Source of the DNA: Anaspis maculata
Taxonomy: Eukaryota > Arthropoda > Insecta > Coleoptera > Scraptiidae
Direction: 5' to 3'
Length of the DNA stretch: 64,000 nucleotides
NCBI GenBank assembly: GCA_949128115.1
Contig: OX421962.1
Coordinates: 103,322,836-103,386,835, forward strand
Of this stretch, positions 1 through 12,825 are shown piece by piece. The notes under the pieces are model-generated. The model did not search any database. It was not told the origin of the DNA and worked only from the letters and a program-made list of their open reading frames with translations. The position numbers and the translations under genes are program-made. Positions within the stretch are counted from its first letter, which is position 1, and each line of letters starts with the position of its first letter.

Positions 1-1206
1 TGGACATGAACAAATACTTCGAGATTTGTTCACTCTGCAATTCTTTCAGTTATTAACACTTACGTAAGTAGGTAGAAATACAGAATATGCCTCGAAAACA
101 TTAGTACTACCTATATAAAATGATATGGAATCTTCAATGAAGCCCAAAGGAACTGTCAGACAATTCTCCAACTTTTATTTGAAAATTGTAAAGGGATCAA
201 AGGGTAGTTCTTCTGAATGGGAGAATAGACTAGTTTCGGTAATTTATAAGATTTTCGGAAACTGGCTACGATAGAACTATACTTTATGACTTCCAGGACC
301 ATCCTTCCACCCTACCTAGCTCTGAAAATAAAGTCGAAGAATGTCTTCCAAATAATTTTCCCCAAAGAAAAGCCCAGGTCGAGAGCCGATGATGATCTTC
401 CTGCTACTGAATCATTCAACTCACCTCTGCTATAATTTTGTCCAACAAAGGCACAAACTCAAAGAGTACCTACTATTATAAGGAAAACTCTATAATAGTA
501 GTTTATGTAATGATGAGTGCTAAATAAAAGTGCATCTTTTTGGTATGAGCGCGACCGTTAGGTATAGACCAAGCAAAGTGAGTCTATCGGCAGTCTTATT
601 CTCGTCTCGATCCCGAATCTGGTCACCTTGACCTCGTCTCGGATCTCGAGGCGAGATTGAGACGAGATCGAGAATCGAGACGAGATTCGTGCAACACTAA
701 GAATGACCACGTTGACGAGTTTTGAATATTTTTATAATATTTCTCTGATTTTTGCTGCGAAGTGTCCCAACCCACGAATATAGTGGTCCTACCGTTCTTT
801 TTCTTTCAGTAAATCCCGCTCAACTTGTTTTAGCTTTTGTTCTGAGTAGTTATCTGCCAAAAATCATTAAAAATACTGCAGTTTTGGCCAAGAAAAAGTA
901 TACATTTGTTTAACTTAACCCAGTGTACCTGCTATAAGTATATTCGAGATAGAACCAAAAGTTTAACAGCATTCAATCAACCCTTTTTTGAAGTATTTTT
1001 AGTATTTCAGTGGACTTTGTCACGTCACCGGTAATAATATTGAAATCGCCTTTTGAATTTACCAGAATGTCCCAAATATCTGTGAACTACATAGTTATTT
1101 ATAATTTATCAAAATTTGCAAAATTCACAATATCTATGTACAATAATTTTCAGTCGCGCCAGTTGTAGGTAATAGGTATTGATAATTTTGTAGAAAAAAA
1201 ACTCAC
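1..1206. other. Non-coding flank left of OR-A
   Basis: I see no further receptor exon on the minus strand: there is no counterpart of the FYxSNWYESDV exon or of the SYSYFAVLQ terminal exon. The stretch is AT-rich apart from one GC-rich repeat near 600-690. Confidence 0.5.
598..690. repeat. CTCGTCTCGAT-type degenerate tandem/inverted repeat
   Basis: Repeated words of the form ctcgtctcgat and their reverse complement (atcgagacgag) alternate over about 90 bp. The flank reads agtgttgcacgaat in reverse, which resembles ends of small hAT-like elements. Assignment to an element family is uncertain. Confidence 0.5.
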
Positions 1207-3329
1207 AGTTATCATGATGTCATTGCCATACCAGCAGTACATGGACACCTGGGTCATCATGGCACAGAAGTATGAGAAGAGAAAAACAAAGCGTAGGGTC
1301 AGGAAAGAAACCTGAAAAATCAATACTGAAATGTTGGAAAAATTCTGCTACGGCGAATCAAGGAGACAAACTTACGAAAATTGTTTGAAACAAAGTGACG
1401 CAGATCACAATGATGCTGGCGAAGAACTGCAAAAAAACGCCTTTCGAAAAAACCGCTTGAATGTTCGCCAGTAAGCTGAAATTAAACACAATTTAAGACT
1501 GTCTTGGAGCAAATGAGAAATGGCATCGGACGGCATTTAATCGTAAACTAAATTATATACCTGCCATTTTTCCGCCATGACAGGTAGAGATGGTGATTTC
1601 ATATCGTTACATCGATAGCAAAGTTTGAGAACTCAGCATCTGTGCAAAATCTCACTTTCTGATCGTCTGAGAAAAATTGCACAACATGTTTTTTGTTTTT
1701 TGCAAAGTTATGTTAAATTAGATGTTCAAAACAGATGTGAAAAGATTTTCATGACAAATAGTCTCAAAATAAAACTAAGAGAAGTAGATCATTTCTAGTA
1801 AAAATGTCGTATAGCCGTTGAGCTCATTGAAAGCTTGACTTGCCATGTCACAGAAACATTAATTTCAAAGATTTCTATAAGGTAATTTAGGCGAGCATTT
1901 AGGTTAGTAAATGTAAACTGAATTTTCAACCAAGTACCACGCAACTCAAATTTTTTCCACAAAAACGAGTGTGGCCGCCATGTACTGTCAGAACTGCTCC
2001 CACCCTTCTTGGCAATCTTCTTATTGGGTTATCTAGGGCTTTCTATGTATGGCGAATTGTCAGCTAATTCAGGACTTCAAAGTCAAGTGATTATGACGTT
2101 AAAAAAAAATCCTCCACTTTGACAAACTTAACCTCAAGAGTTACAAATTTGTCAAAATTCACCAACCGTGGGTTCCACCAAAATATTTAACCAGCTGATA
2201 GCTAACTCGAGATTTATTTTGATGAATTCTGGCCAAATGATCAATGTAAATTCAGGTTTCACGCTGAGTAATTAGCCAAAGGGTGGTATACTTGCGATTC
2301 AACGTATTTTCCAAAATGAATCTACCAACATTGACCAGAAAAAAATCCGTTTAATCTCGGTTTAGCTTAAACCGCTCTTAAATTTTTTGGTGGAACCCGT
2401 GGCAAGCTATATAGAAAAAAAATGTTACTTTTTCACTCAAATAACCAGAAATTGAGTCACACGGCGATATGAACTCCCAATATCTTTTGCTCCTCCAGCA
2501 TCCCAGCAGCTGCTTTTTTTGACCACAAAACACTGACCTCATGATTTTCTTGTGATGTTCGATGCAAAACTTCAGCTTCATTTCCGCTGCTTCATTTTCC
2601 GGCCCCTTGTACCGAATGTTCCTCAAGTTGTCTTTTAAAATATCCAACTGGCCAGCACACAAGCTGATCAAGACCCAAACCAGAATGTCCAAACAGGAGT
2701 TGATGTACGCCGTTATGCTGATTGAAATCATCTGAAATGCCACCGTAGCCGCGTAATATTCCGGCTTCTGCACGTCGTAGGGCAACCATCCGGGCGAAGG
2801 CAGCAGTTTATCCTTTCCGTTATTCTCCAGGAACGGCGTCAAACCGTAAAACGACACTCCCGAAACGCAACAGAGCCGGAAAATCGTCGTGACGATCCTC
2901 AACGATTTCATCCTGCTCACCAGTTGGACACCTTGCGCTTCGGAAAAACTGCGAAAAATCGGGTGGCTCAGCTGGTCCTCGATTTCGAAGAATTTCCGTT
3001 TGCAATTCAGAAAGTTGGCCAGCTTCAGCATGAAAGCGAAATGTGTCGTGAAATACAGCAGATTATCAGTCAATTTCGACAAGTCGTTTCGCAGCTGGAC
3101 GATCTGGGCGATCATCGAAAACAGCTGAAGAAACGAAAAGAGCAGGGCTACGATTTCTCTCGACAAGTAACCGCAGCTGGTTTTCGTTCGCTGAGGGTAA
3201 AACCCGAGCGAATCCAGCATTCGCTTTTCCAGGCGAAAAGCGGACTGCGGATCGTACGGCTGAAAATTATCAGTTGTCACCATGTTAGTTTTGATCTTGC
3301 TAATTTTTTTACGGCAAACTTACATCCAT
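1207..3329 (-). CDS. OR-A: odorant receptor (7tm_6 family), partial, exons 1-4
   Basis: Insect odorant receptors are seven-transmembrane subunits that form ligand-gated cation channels with Orco in olfactory neuron dendrites (family knowledge). Exons read on the minus strand: 3324-3329 (ATG GAT, then gtaagt), 2538-3259, 1376-1475 and 1207-1311. Together they give 311 codons in one frame; phases are 0, 2, 0. Exon 2 starts at PYDPQSAFRLEKR, not at the ATG near 3283, because an acceptor (ttttcag) sits exactly where the paralogues splice. Exon 3 encodes FSKGVFLQFFASIIVICVT (TM5). Exon 4 carries the family signature MYCWYGNDIM (TM6). Exons 2, 3 and 4 have the same lengths as in OR-D (722, 100, 105 bp). 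The last two exons expected from the paralogues (156 and 60 bp) are not found in 1-1206, so they probably lie beyond the left edge. No internal stops are seen. Confidence 0.88.
2166..2402. mobile_element. Small inverted-repeat element (MITE) in OR-A intron 2
   Basis: Ends are ccgtgggttccaccaaaat at 2166 and its near-perfect reverse complement ending at 2402. It has no coding capacity and sits in the 1062-bp intron between exons 2 and 3 of OR-A. Confidence 0.7.
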
Positions 3330-3373
3330 TGTCGCTAACTTTCTACTTCTGTTCTTGTGGAATATGACTGCAG

Positions 3374-3382
3374 CCTTTTATA
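3374..3382 (-). promoter_or_regulatory. TATA box of OR-A
   Basis: TATAAAAGG on the minus strand, 53 bp upstream of the ATG at 3329. OR-B has the same spacing. With a start site about 30 bp downstream, the 5' leader would be only about 20-25 nt. Inferred, no transcript data. Confidence 0.65.
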
Positions 3383-3384
3383 AA

Positions 3385-4132
3385 GTTAGCCTAGATTGAT
3401 TTTTGAGGCCGCAGGCCCGTATTCTATCAGCAAAGTGATACGTAAATATCAATGTTTTAGAAGCAATAGATTTTGTTTTGAATCCACTTAGGTCGGTGAA
3501 GAACGATAAGGGGAAATCTGCACAGTGAGATTCGTTGCGATAGCCCTTCAACTTTTTCATAAAATATGTTTCTGCGTTGGGAATATTCAATAATTGGATA
3601 CGGGCCTGGTGGAACTATGGTGTGTATTGTGACAATTTCCAAACACATTCTCCATCAGGATCAAAGGGACTGTGTAATTTCAGACGTTGGGTGTTTGGAA
3701 ATAATTACATGCGTCGATTTTGGTGTTATTTTAATTAAAAGGTTGTGGGGCACCAAAAACCGTAAATTGAAGGGGGATCCAAAGAATTAAGGATCGAAAA
3801 ACTGTCGGACCAGGACCGTTTTCTCATAAGTAGGTTGCTAGAGGAAAAACATGCTTGTTTAACCTATAAAGCTGATATCTCTTGACTTTACATAAAATCG
3901 ACATTTCAAGCCGGCTCATTTCCTCATTTGCTAGTTATTCGGAAGCATTTTTGTGAATATTGGACTGGGGCCATCTTCCAAAAAAAATGAGTGCAAGGAA
4001 TAGCATCTCATGTAACAGTTTTGCAACAAGACTCCATGAGGTTTTGGATCTCGCTGAATACAAAATTGGCTGTTGCCAAGTCAAAATTTGAGCTGAATCT
4101 CACCTTTTGTGTACCTTTTACACAATAAATTC
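3385..4132. other. Intergenic, nothing recognised
   Basis: Short open frames here (up to about 74 codons) show no family motif, no repeats and no splice-linked partners. The region ends at a trinucleotide repeat. Confidence 0.4.
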
Positions 4133-4161
4133 TTTATTATTATTATTATTATTATTATTAA
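4133..4161. repeat. (TTA)n microsatellite, possible LINE 3' tail
   Basis: About nine TTA/ATT units directly follow the text acacaataaattct. That context is typical of a LINE 3' end, but no coding LINE sequence is visible upstream. Confidence 0.6.
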
Positions 4162-4393
4162 AATTTCGGCCGAAACCCATCATCAGGAGGTAGGAGGGTT
4201 GAAAAAAAAACATTCAAATAGCATGCGTGGAATCTATCGCTCGCTTGGGTTGAAATAGGATGTTCATTCAGCGCAATAAGACTATACATTACTTTGATGA
4301 TACGTCAGCCATCAATGATTCTAAGAAGGGGGGCGGGCTGTCGGCAGGGACGTATTTAACGTCGGTGCAACCGGTGCAAAGCACCGACGGGCA

Positions 4394-4525
4394 GAGCTGT
4401 TCCGAGTACAATGAAAAAATACTCGAGTACTGGATACAAGTACTCTCGTATAAAAGTACTCAAGTACCAAGTACAAGTATTAAGTCGCTGTACTCAAGTA
4501 CCCAATGAGTACCAAGTACCGCGAG
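4394..4525. repeat. AGTACT/AAGTACC-rich repeat block
   Basis: Words such as cgagtac, caagtac and gagtacc recur at short intervals, many as partial palindromes (agtact). The block follows cagagctgttc, which could be an element end, but I could not find a matching inverted partner. Confidence 0.5.
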
Positions 4526-5695
4526 AACATGTACATATATGTGAGTTACGAAATGTTGGGAGTAACGGTGGAGAAATGGGGCTAAACTAAATACTAGCCG
4601 GCCTAATGCCTTTATTAAATACCTATGGATATTTGTCTCATGTTTATGTTACCAATACAATAAAAAAATTGCTAACAAAGCTAGCTAGTATTTTATTTTT
4701 CTTTGCATTAGCTTTATTTTCGAATTCTCTTTTTGAGAAATTTTGGTAGGTGGTTCCTTTGTTTGTGTAAAAATTCAGTTCCAGTATCACGCAAAGAACC
4801 AAAATAACTATCTAGCTCTGAGGCCACGCGAAGGGTGAATGAGGAAGATCAAGCTTAAGTTACTTACCCACCTACCTTGATGCTTTGCTCCTTCCTGCTG
4901 AAGTGCTGAACTTTGGGAACTTTGGATGCTGCCACTCAAATAAGTACTCACAAACCCTACCACAATCTTCACATCGGCAGTCGGCACAAAGCACAAAGTG
5001 GCACGTGCACTGCACTGCAGCCAGAAGAGTGGACAACTTTAACTTTTCTTGTTATCAGGTGATAAATTCAATGTACCTACCATCGACGGGCCCTGCCGCC
5101 CTCTTCAGCTATTTTGAATCTTGGCTCAAATCTTGGTAAAAAAACACGAACAAAATAACAAAAAATCAGATTCTCACTTCTCAGAGAACCTAAAGTGACC
5201 ATTCGTCCCCTTTCAAGGGAGACAGTCCCCTTTTGAAGGAAGCTGTCCCCCTTGAAAAAATGTTCCCCGAAGAGTCCCCCCGCCGACTTTGGAGCCCCCT
5301 AAAATGACCTAACGTTGATATCAAGAATAATTTTAACAGAAAAAAACCTTTTTCTTTTATCAAGAATTCAGTGCGAATGCTTCTATTAGGTAATTCCGAG
5401 GGTAATTCCAAGAAATCTGAAGTGGGTACGTGAATAAGAATAGCTTGATTCGCGCCACCGCCCGGCGCCCCACCGCATTCACTGATTTACCTACGATTCA
5501 CTGGAACTAGTGAAATAATAATAATAACTTCAAAATTTCCTCAAGGAAATTCATGAACTAGAAAAATATCTGTAAGTAGGTAGGCGATATCTTTGCCTCA
5601 CTCCATGAGCTCTCTTGATTTATATAAACTATTGTGGTAATCCTTGTTATATTCAATGATAACGTGTGATCAATGGAGTATTATGCTAGAATTTT
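4526..5695. other. Intergenic; degenerate C-rich repeats only
   Basis: No supported gene. Around 5200-5310 there is a run of imperfect repeats built on tcccctttcaaggg / gtccccttttgaagg. The remainder is AT-rich unique-looking sequence. Confidence 0.4.
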
Positions 5696-5970
5696 TTTTC
5701 GATTGAAATGGAAACTAGATTGAAAAATAATTGACCCGTGTTTTTTTATTTAGCCAAAACTCGTATCGTTTGGGCGCAATAAATAAATAACATCAACTAG
5801 TTCTGACGTCACAGCGAGTCGCCGCCTATACTGCCTGTGTAAATGACGTCAGAAATAGGCAGAATATAGGAATTTCGTTTATTTATTGCGGCCAAACGAT
5901 ACGATTTATGGCAAAATAAAAAAATACGGGTCAGCTTTTTTTCAATATAGTTTCCGATTCCATCGAAAAC
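5696..5970. mobile_element. Palindromic MITE (TTGACCCGT inner ends)
   Basis: Outer arms tcgattgaaatggaaacta / tagtttccgattccatcga enclose inner arms ttgacccgtgttttttta / taaaaaaatacgggtcag and cgtatcgtttgg / ccaaacgatacg. The whole unit is a foldback with a short centre holding two tgacgtca-like words. It is non-coding. Confidence 0.75.
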
Positions 5971-5984
5971 AAAATATTTTTTCA

Positions 5985-7127
5985 AAAGTATAATACTCTA
6001 TTAAGTTCTCGATTTAGGCAGGCTGTGTGGCCTGGTCGAAACAGGGGCGGACTGGACAGGGGGGCTAGGGGGCGATCGCCCATGGGGCCACTTACATCGG
6101 CGGGGCTAAATTTTTTCCCTTTTTTTGTAAAATAATAATTGTTGGCCCCTTTTCTTTTGTGCATTTAAGTCGGAAAAAAGTGAACATTCCTAAAGCCCCT
6201 TGTTTCAATTTTCATCATTTGGCATTGGCCCAGTGTCTTTTTTATTTTCGCTTCCCCCGTCGTTGTCATTACATTAAAGTGAAAAACTGCAAAAAACTTC
6301 TGCGTCGCACTATCATTGACAATTGTACCCTCTATCTTCTCATGCATGCTGAGTCCCAATAAGAAAAGCACCAAATTTTCATTATTTTAGCTTTTGTTTT
6401 GACCCTTTTCCGGGATCATTTGGGGACCAAAAGCTTAAATGATTGAAATGTGTAATATCATTATGCAATAATGATTATGGGATGTTGATGTTATAGTTGT
6501 TTTGTTATTGATTTGTGCCTTTAAAAATTCTTGCTTGGCCCCGTCCATTTCTTTTCACATTGAATCGAAAGCGAAAAGATTCTTGCTACATCTTGTACCG
6601 AACCTATCAGACCAATTCCGCCGCCTCCAACAGTTGATTTTCATTATTTTTTTTGACGTAAACACTTAGAAGACGAATAGTTGTGTTTTACTGATCAGTT
6701 TAGAACAGTTTCTATTTTTTTTTGCGCCTGCTGCGTCTTGCTTTCTCCCCCCCCCCCCCTGCCACCATGCGCCCCATATTATTAGCAAAAAATATAAAAA
6801 TTGACGAGCCTCTCTTTCTATACCGGCGTGTTTTATAATAAACTATCCAAAATTTAAAATTTACATGGATTCGATCATTTTCTTTTTTTACATGATGAAA
6901 AATGTGGATATTATTATTATTATTATTATTTTTGAAATTTTTTGTCTGCGGTACAGTTCACTCAACTCGCCTTTTCTTGACGACCATTGTTTACATTTAC
7001 TTTATTAGCCCCCGGGGCCAATCCCATGCAGTCCGCCCCTGGGTCGGAATCAAGGCTGCGAAGCTGCATTTGACTAGGGCACAGCCTGCCTAAGTTAGGA
7101 ATTCAATTAATCACACGATATAAGCAG
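5985..7127. mobile_element. MITE copy split by a hAT insertion
   Basis: Left part aggcaggctgtgtggcctgg and right part gggcacagcctgcctaagtt are inverted. The right end ...aatcacacgatataag matches the end of the MITE at 27239-27370 and shares its core with 25829-25952. The 1000-bp hAT element at 6042-7041 interrupts it. Confidence 0.65.
6042..7041. mobile_element. Non-autonomous hAT-type element, 1000 bp
   Basis: Terminal inverted repeats are CAGGGGCGGACTG and CAGTCCGCCCCTG. Flanking 8-bp duplications are ggtcgaaa (6034-6041) and ggtcggaa (7042-7049), with one difference. A CAGGG-type end plus an 8-bp duplication is the hAT hallmark. The interior holds a poly-C run near 6748, a (TTA)n tract near 6911 and no recognisable transposase. 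Confidence 0.82.
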
Positions 7128-7218
7128 TAAGTACCTATTTTCCTACTTGCGTTGAAGTTTCTGATACTGTTGAGTTACTGTTAATTTTTGTCGTTATTTT
7201 CATCCTGATTACATCTAC

Positions 7219-9386
7219 TAGTGGCGGAGTTAACGGCCAAAAATGGAATGATCTGTGCATTTTGTGATCAAAGCATTAAATTTGGCATACATGTTCAGAA
7301 GACCCTCCTTTGCAATTCCAGATGTGGCGCCACGCAAGATTTCGCATCAGATGCACTGTATTGCGGTTAATATACCTGCTAGGGGTAAATTCTGCAAAAA
7401 TGGTTCCTGGCCGGTCTCTGGTACCGCAGTCGGTATTTTTTAGTTCTGTTTAGCTGAAACTGCATGTTGAAATGAGTGAGGAGTGCATTTTCACAATAAA
7501 AGTTCCAAATGCTGCCTTTATACGTTGTTTGATTACATTTTAAGGCCAACTTTGTTTTAGTACAGGAAACATGGTAAAAAAATTGCCAAAACCTCGGCAA
7601 AGATATGAACGCCCTGAAAATTTGATACTCTGTTCAGAATTAAGTGCCCTACTACATATCTGACATTGCCAAAAATCGCACCCCGAGACTTCAAATTATT
7701 GGAGGGGGGGTAAAAAATTGCAACTCAAAATTGAAGGTATGGAACCCGATGGAACCCGTCAATCCAATGGATGCAAATACATCATAGTTCGACACATCTC
7801 TTCCCGTTGATACAATTTTGACACAAAAAGTGTCGATCATTGTTGAAGGGGGGTCGCGGGGGAGAGCTAAACTCGGCTGGGTGGCTCTTTTTCTTCCTGG
7901 GCCATGAAAAATCGATCACGACAAGATTGGTATCTTTTCCGACTAAATTCAATGTCCTGAACTTGAATCCGATGTATAAATTTGGACAAAAACAAGTTCA
8001 AACAAGTTAACTTGAGAAAACCTGTTTTTTCTTTGACAATTTTCACAAAACTTTTTTTTACTGTTCGAGGCATTCATCTTTGAAAATATTTCAGAGGCCA
8101 TTAGATTGAACTGTACTCTTCACGAAAATCATCCATTCGATCTGTAACTTTGTTTTCCGAGATAGAAAAAATTCGATTTGAACTTTAGTCGGCACAGCCC
8201 GTCGTCTACTACTGACCAGAACATTACACCATGCATCTTTAAATGAAAATGGCCCAAACTATCTGAAAAATTATAATTCATCTTTGAAAGTTCGAGGATC
8301 TGTGCAGAACTGAATTCCCTATAACATAAACAAAATCGTCATAAATCGCAATGCAGGGTATTGGGTTCTTACTTGAAAGTGCATGCTGTAGTGTTCTGGT
8401 CATTAGTAGACGCCGGGCAGTGCCGACTAAAGTTCAAATCGATTTTTCCCACCTCGAAAAACGAAGTTACAGATCGAATGGATGATTTTCGTAAGGAATA
8501 CAGTTTAGACTAATGGCCTCTGAGATATTTTCGAAGATGAATACCTCTTACAGTAAAAAAAAGTTTTGTGAAAATTATCAATGAAAAAACAGGTTTTCTC
8601 AAGTTAACTTGTTCAAACTTGTTTTCATCCAAATTTACACATCGGATTCAAGTTCAGGACATTGAATTTAGTCGGAAAAGATACCAATCTTGTCGTGATC
8701 GATTCTTCATGGCCCAGGAAGAAAAAGAGCCACCCAGGCGAGTTTCGCCCTTCCCCACGACCCCCCTTCAACAATAATCGACACTTTTTGTGCCAAAATT
8801 GTATCAACTGGTTGTGATGCGTCAAACTACGACGTATTTGCATCCATTGGATTGACGGGTTCCATCGGGTTCTATACCTTTCATTTTGAGTTGCAATTTT
8901 TCACCCCCCCTCCAATAACTCGAAGCCTCGGGGTGCAATTTTTGACAATTTGAAATATGTAGTAGGGCACATAGTTCTGGGCAGAATATCAAATTTTCAG
9001 GACGTTCATATCTTTGCCGAGGTTTTGGCAGTTTTTTTACCATATTTCCTGTCCTAAAACAAAGTTGGCCTTAAAATGTATTAAAACAACGCCTAAAGGC
9101 AGCATTTGGAACTTTTCTCGTGAAAATGTACTCCTCACTCATTTCTACATGTAGTTTTAACTGAACAGAACTAAGAAATACCGACTGCGGTACCAGAGGC
9201 CGGCCAGGAACCATTCTTGCAGAGTTTACCCCTAGCAGGTATATTAACCGCAATACAGTGTCTCTGGCGCAGAATCTCGCGTGGCGCCACACCTAGAATT
9301 GCGAAGGAGGGTCTTCTGAACAAGTATGCCAAATTTCATGCTTTGATCACAAAATGCACAGACAATTCCGCTAACCCCCCCACTAT
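7219..9386. mobile_element. Giant foldback element with ~1-kb arms
   Basis: The left arm (about 7219-8236) reappears reverse-complemented at about 8387-9386. Matching landmarks are gatgtggcgccacgc / gcgtggcgccaca, catcggattcaagttcagga and its partner, and the gaccagaacattac centre. About 150 bp of spacer separates the arms. Ends read gtggcggagttaacgg on the left and ccgctaaccccccca on the right, next to a possible TA duplication (a Tc1/mariner-type feature). Open frames within are mirror copies of each other and not genes. Confidence 0.85.
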
Positions 9387-10123
9387 ACTGGCTTATTTCA
9401 TTTTGAATTGATAGTGATTATCGCCCACATACCAAACTCAGCCAGTCACAATAACCGAATAAAATCCACGTCATTCAGTTAAAGCTATCGATTACAGCAT
9501 ACTAGCAAATGAAAAAATGCAAACTAGGTTATTATAGCACCGGATTGAAATATTCTCGAGTCCACGACTAATATGAAGTAATTATACTTGTTTGAATTGA
9601 AATAATAGTATACAATGATGGATTGAAACTACCATTTCTACTATTTAGTAGCTTATTTGGGCAATAATCAGCAAAATTTAACTTGTGCTTTGTGTTTTAT
9701 TCAAGTTAAATGATTTAAATTCCTCAAACAAACCATCAATCACTCGAAAATTAGACCCAATATTATCTTGGATCCAGTCTTGAACAAAATCCCTCGACTT
9801 TCAGATAAAATCGGGTCTAGCGGGTCTGGACTTTCTTCCTGATGATTGACAGTTGTTTTCGGGTTAAAACGATTCAACTGAAAAAATCTAAGCACTTGTT
9901 ATAGGTACATATTACTATTGAAAAAATTAGGCTACAACAAATTTTATGATTTCTTCACTACCTCCCCCCCCCCCCCTATGTGTCCCCCTGAGCATATTTT
10001 TAAATCTGGTCACTTTAAGAATACCAAGTCATAAACTGAAATGTTTTGGTTTTACTTTAATAATTTCAAGACGGAATGCAATCGAACACTTATTTCTAGG
10101 TAATTCCAGTTTCAAAACAGTTA
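9387..10123. other. Intergenic, nothing recognised
   Basis: AT-rich sequence with a C14-type run near 9962-9975. No supported reading frame or repeat partner. Confidence 0.4.
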
Positions 10124-11689
10124 GGGGAGAGGGTGGAGATTCGGCCAGGTGGAGGCTTCGGCCACCATCAATTACTCATTTCCTGTTTGAGTTTCGCCCC
10201 GTTTTTTAGTTGTTAAGTTATGACTGGGAGCGAGGTGCGATGTACTCAAGAGAGGTGAAAAAATTATGTTTATCGTCAAACTTTCGAGGTAAATTTTTGC
10301 CCAGAATGGTATGTCGTATTTTGCGGCGACATTTTCGTCATTGGCTTATTCATTTTTTAGAATAGGCATGTTATTGTGTATCGAAACCAGTCTTCAATAA
10401 ACGTAACCTCTCTTTCTGTTAATAAAATAACTGCTTATTTTGAAAATGGTAGATGACAAGTGAGGAGGTTTCGGCCATGACAATGTGAGGTACATTCGGC
10501 CGGCCGAATCTACCCCACATTCAGTGGCCGAATGCTCCACCTGGAAATCATATACTGGAAAAAAACCTGTCTTCATTTCATTGACAGACGCCTCGATTTT
10601 ACGAAAGAAAAGCGGAGAAAGAAGTAGCTGAGCAAGATATAAAGCATGCAATCAGTGCTTATTTGCGACAAGAAGTGGGTTTGAATGAATCTGCAAGACG
10701 ACATAATGTAAAACGTACTACATTGCAATCACGTCTGAAGATCCTGCTCAAAAATAAAACCAAAGAAGACGTATTGACAAGCCTTGAAGATTCGGGAAAC
10801 GAAAGTGAAGACGAACAGAGAGCAAAGAAATTTTGAAACAAATATGCAGCTACCAAAGTTTTCACTGTTGACCAGGAAAGAGCTCAGCAAGTATTTGAAA
10901 CATGCTTCCAATCTAAATCATGGTTTGTCTTACAAGCAAAGTGAAAAATTAGCTCACCAGTATGCTACATTCATACCTGATTGCCGAATACAGCAACAAT
11001 GGATTGACAAAGAAGAAGCAGGTATTTGACCTGTTATTTTGGTTCAACATTTCCTCATTGGAGACAGTTTATTCACCAGAAAAGGATTCATGAAGAGAAA
11101 TAAGGATCTTTCATTAGGAAAACCTGAGAGTACAAGCTCATTCCGGAAAACGGGATTTAATAAATCCCAAGTAGAAGAATTCTTTCGAAACTTCAACGCA
11201 ACATTAGAAAAATATAAATTCACTGCCCAGCAAGTCTTTAATCTTGATGAAACGGGCATAACAACAGTGATGAAACCTATAAAAGTCGTCAGCAGCAGGG
11301 GAAAAAAGCAAGTCAAGCAAGTGGCCAGTGGAGAACGTGGTGAGCTCGCAACCTTTGTTGGCATTGTCAATGCTACTGGGTCAGCAGTCCCTCTTGTTTT
11401 TATCTATCCACGTATTAGAAAAGCAAAACAATATTTGATCAATGGACCAAATGGTAGCCTGGCCTTCGGTATTGATAGCCCAGGCGCCAGGGAGCAAAAC
11501 TCCGCTCAATAAGGAAATAATTGTTTACTGGCTGGAAACCAGCTTAAAACGATCTGTGTGGCTTAGGTTTTGACATACTAATTTCCCCCCTTTCGGAAAT
11601 GTCGGCGTCATGTCGCCATCATCAACAAGAAGTGCACCAGCGTGGTTTTTGCCGAATATCTTGATTTTGGGCCATCTGACAGCAAAAGA

Positions 11690-12812
11690 TGTGAGGAGTC
11701 AATTTGAAACCAATGAAATTCCCTACGGAATAGTTTTTAAATGACCTTTCTGCGACCCATGGTTTTTGAGATAGAGCTTCTGGAAGCGAGAGGCATTGTC
11801 GTAAAAGCTTCATGGTCACTTGACTCGAAAAACTGAAATGTCGATGTGACAAAAAAATTTCAAAATGAGATTTCTCGAGAATCCTTCATGCTATAGTTGC
11901 GGTGATGGTCTTAAACTCTTTCTCTTGAACCGTTGATTACGAATATAGAAAAGACAAAAACGTCACATTGTACATATACAGGGTGTACTGAGGGAATCAA
12001 ATCAAATCAGAGAAATTTTACATATTTCTTCGATTTAGCTTATATGCGACACTCTAAGCACCTAAGACGAGTCCAATATCAATATGGATTTGCTCTATAA
12101 GCTTCACTTAATATACTAAAGAAGTGGTCAGCTCACAGCTTTACTGTAAAATCATCAAAATATTCAAAATTTACAGTACCAAGAAATGTATATAACAGTA
12201 TATTATATGCCAAGGGACCAAAGTGAATTTTTAATTTGGGGATTTGGACCCAAAGAGCCCTCAAGCAACAAACTTCACCCAAGGGATCAAAAATTCACTT
12301 TGGTTCCTTGGTATATAATATACTGTTACATACATTTCTTGCTACTGTAAATTTTGATGATTTCAGAGGGCCTTCAAAACATTTCACAGGAAGGCTGTGA
12401 GCTGACCACTTCTTAAGAGTATCAAGTGAAGCTCACAAAGCAATGCATATTCATATTGGACTCGTGATAAGTGCTTAGAGTTTCGCATAGGCTAAATCGA
12501 AGAAATATGTCAAATTTCTCTGTTCTGATTTGATTCCCGTAGTACACCCTGTATATGTACAATGTAACGTTTTTGACTTTTCAATATTCGTAATCTACGG
12601 TTCAACAGGAAGAGTTTAAGACCGTCACCGCAACTATAGCATGAAGAATTCTCGAGTAATCTCATTTTGAATTTTTTTTATTGTCACATTATCAAGTGGC
12701 CATGGAGCTTTCACGACAATGACTCTCGCTTCCAGAAGCTTTATCTCAAAGACCATAGGTCGCAGAAAATTGATTGAAAAACCAAACTGTAGGAAATTTC
12801 ATAGGCTTCAGA
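11690..12812. mobile_element. Palindromic element inside the pogo relic
   Basis: Arms 11690-12230 and 12288-12812 are inverted. For example, gcttctggaagcgagag pairs with ctctcgcttccagaagc-type text, and acagggtgtac (near 11988) pairs with gtacaccctgt (near 12542). The loop is only about 55 bp. Non-coding. Confidence 0.8.
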
Positions 12813-12825
12813 ATGACTCCTTACA

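Noticed and set aside
3259..3283. ATG at 3283 as the start of OR-A
   Set aside because: The paralogues splice at the equivalent of 3259, a good ttttcag acceptor lies there, and the ATG GAT exon at 3324-3329 joins in phase behind a TATA box.
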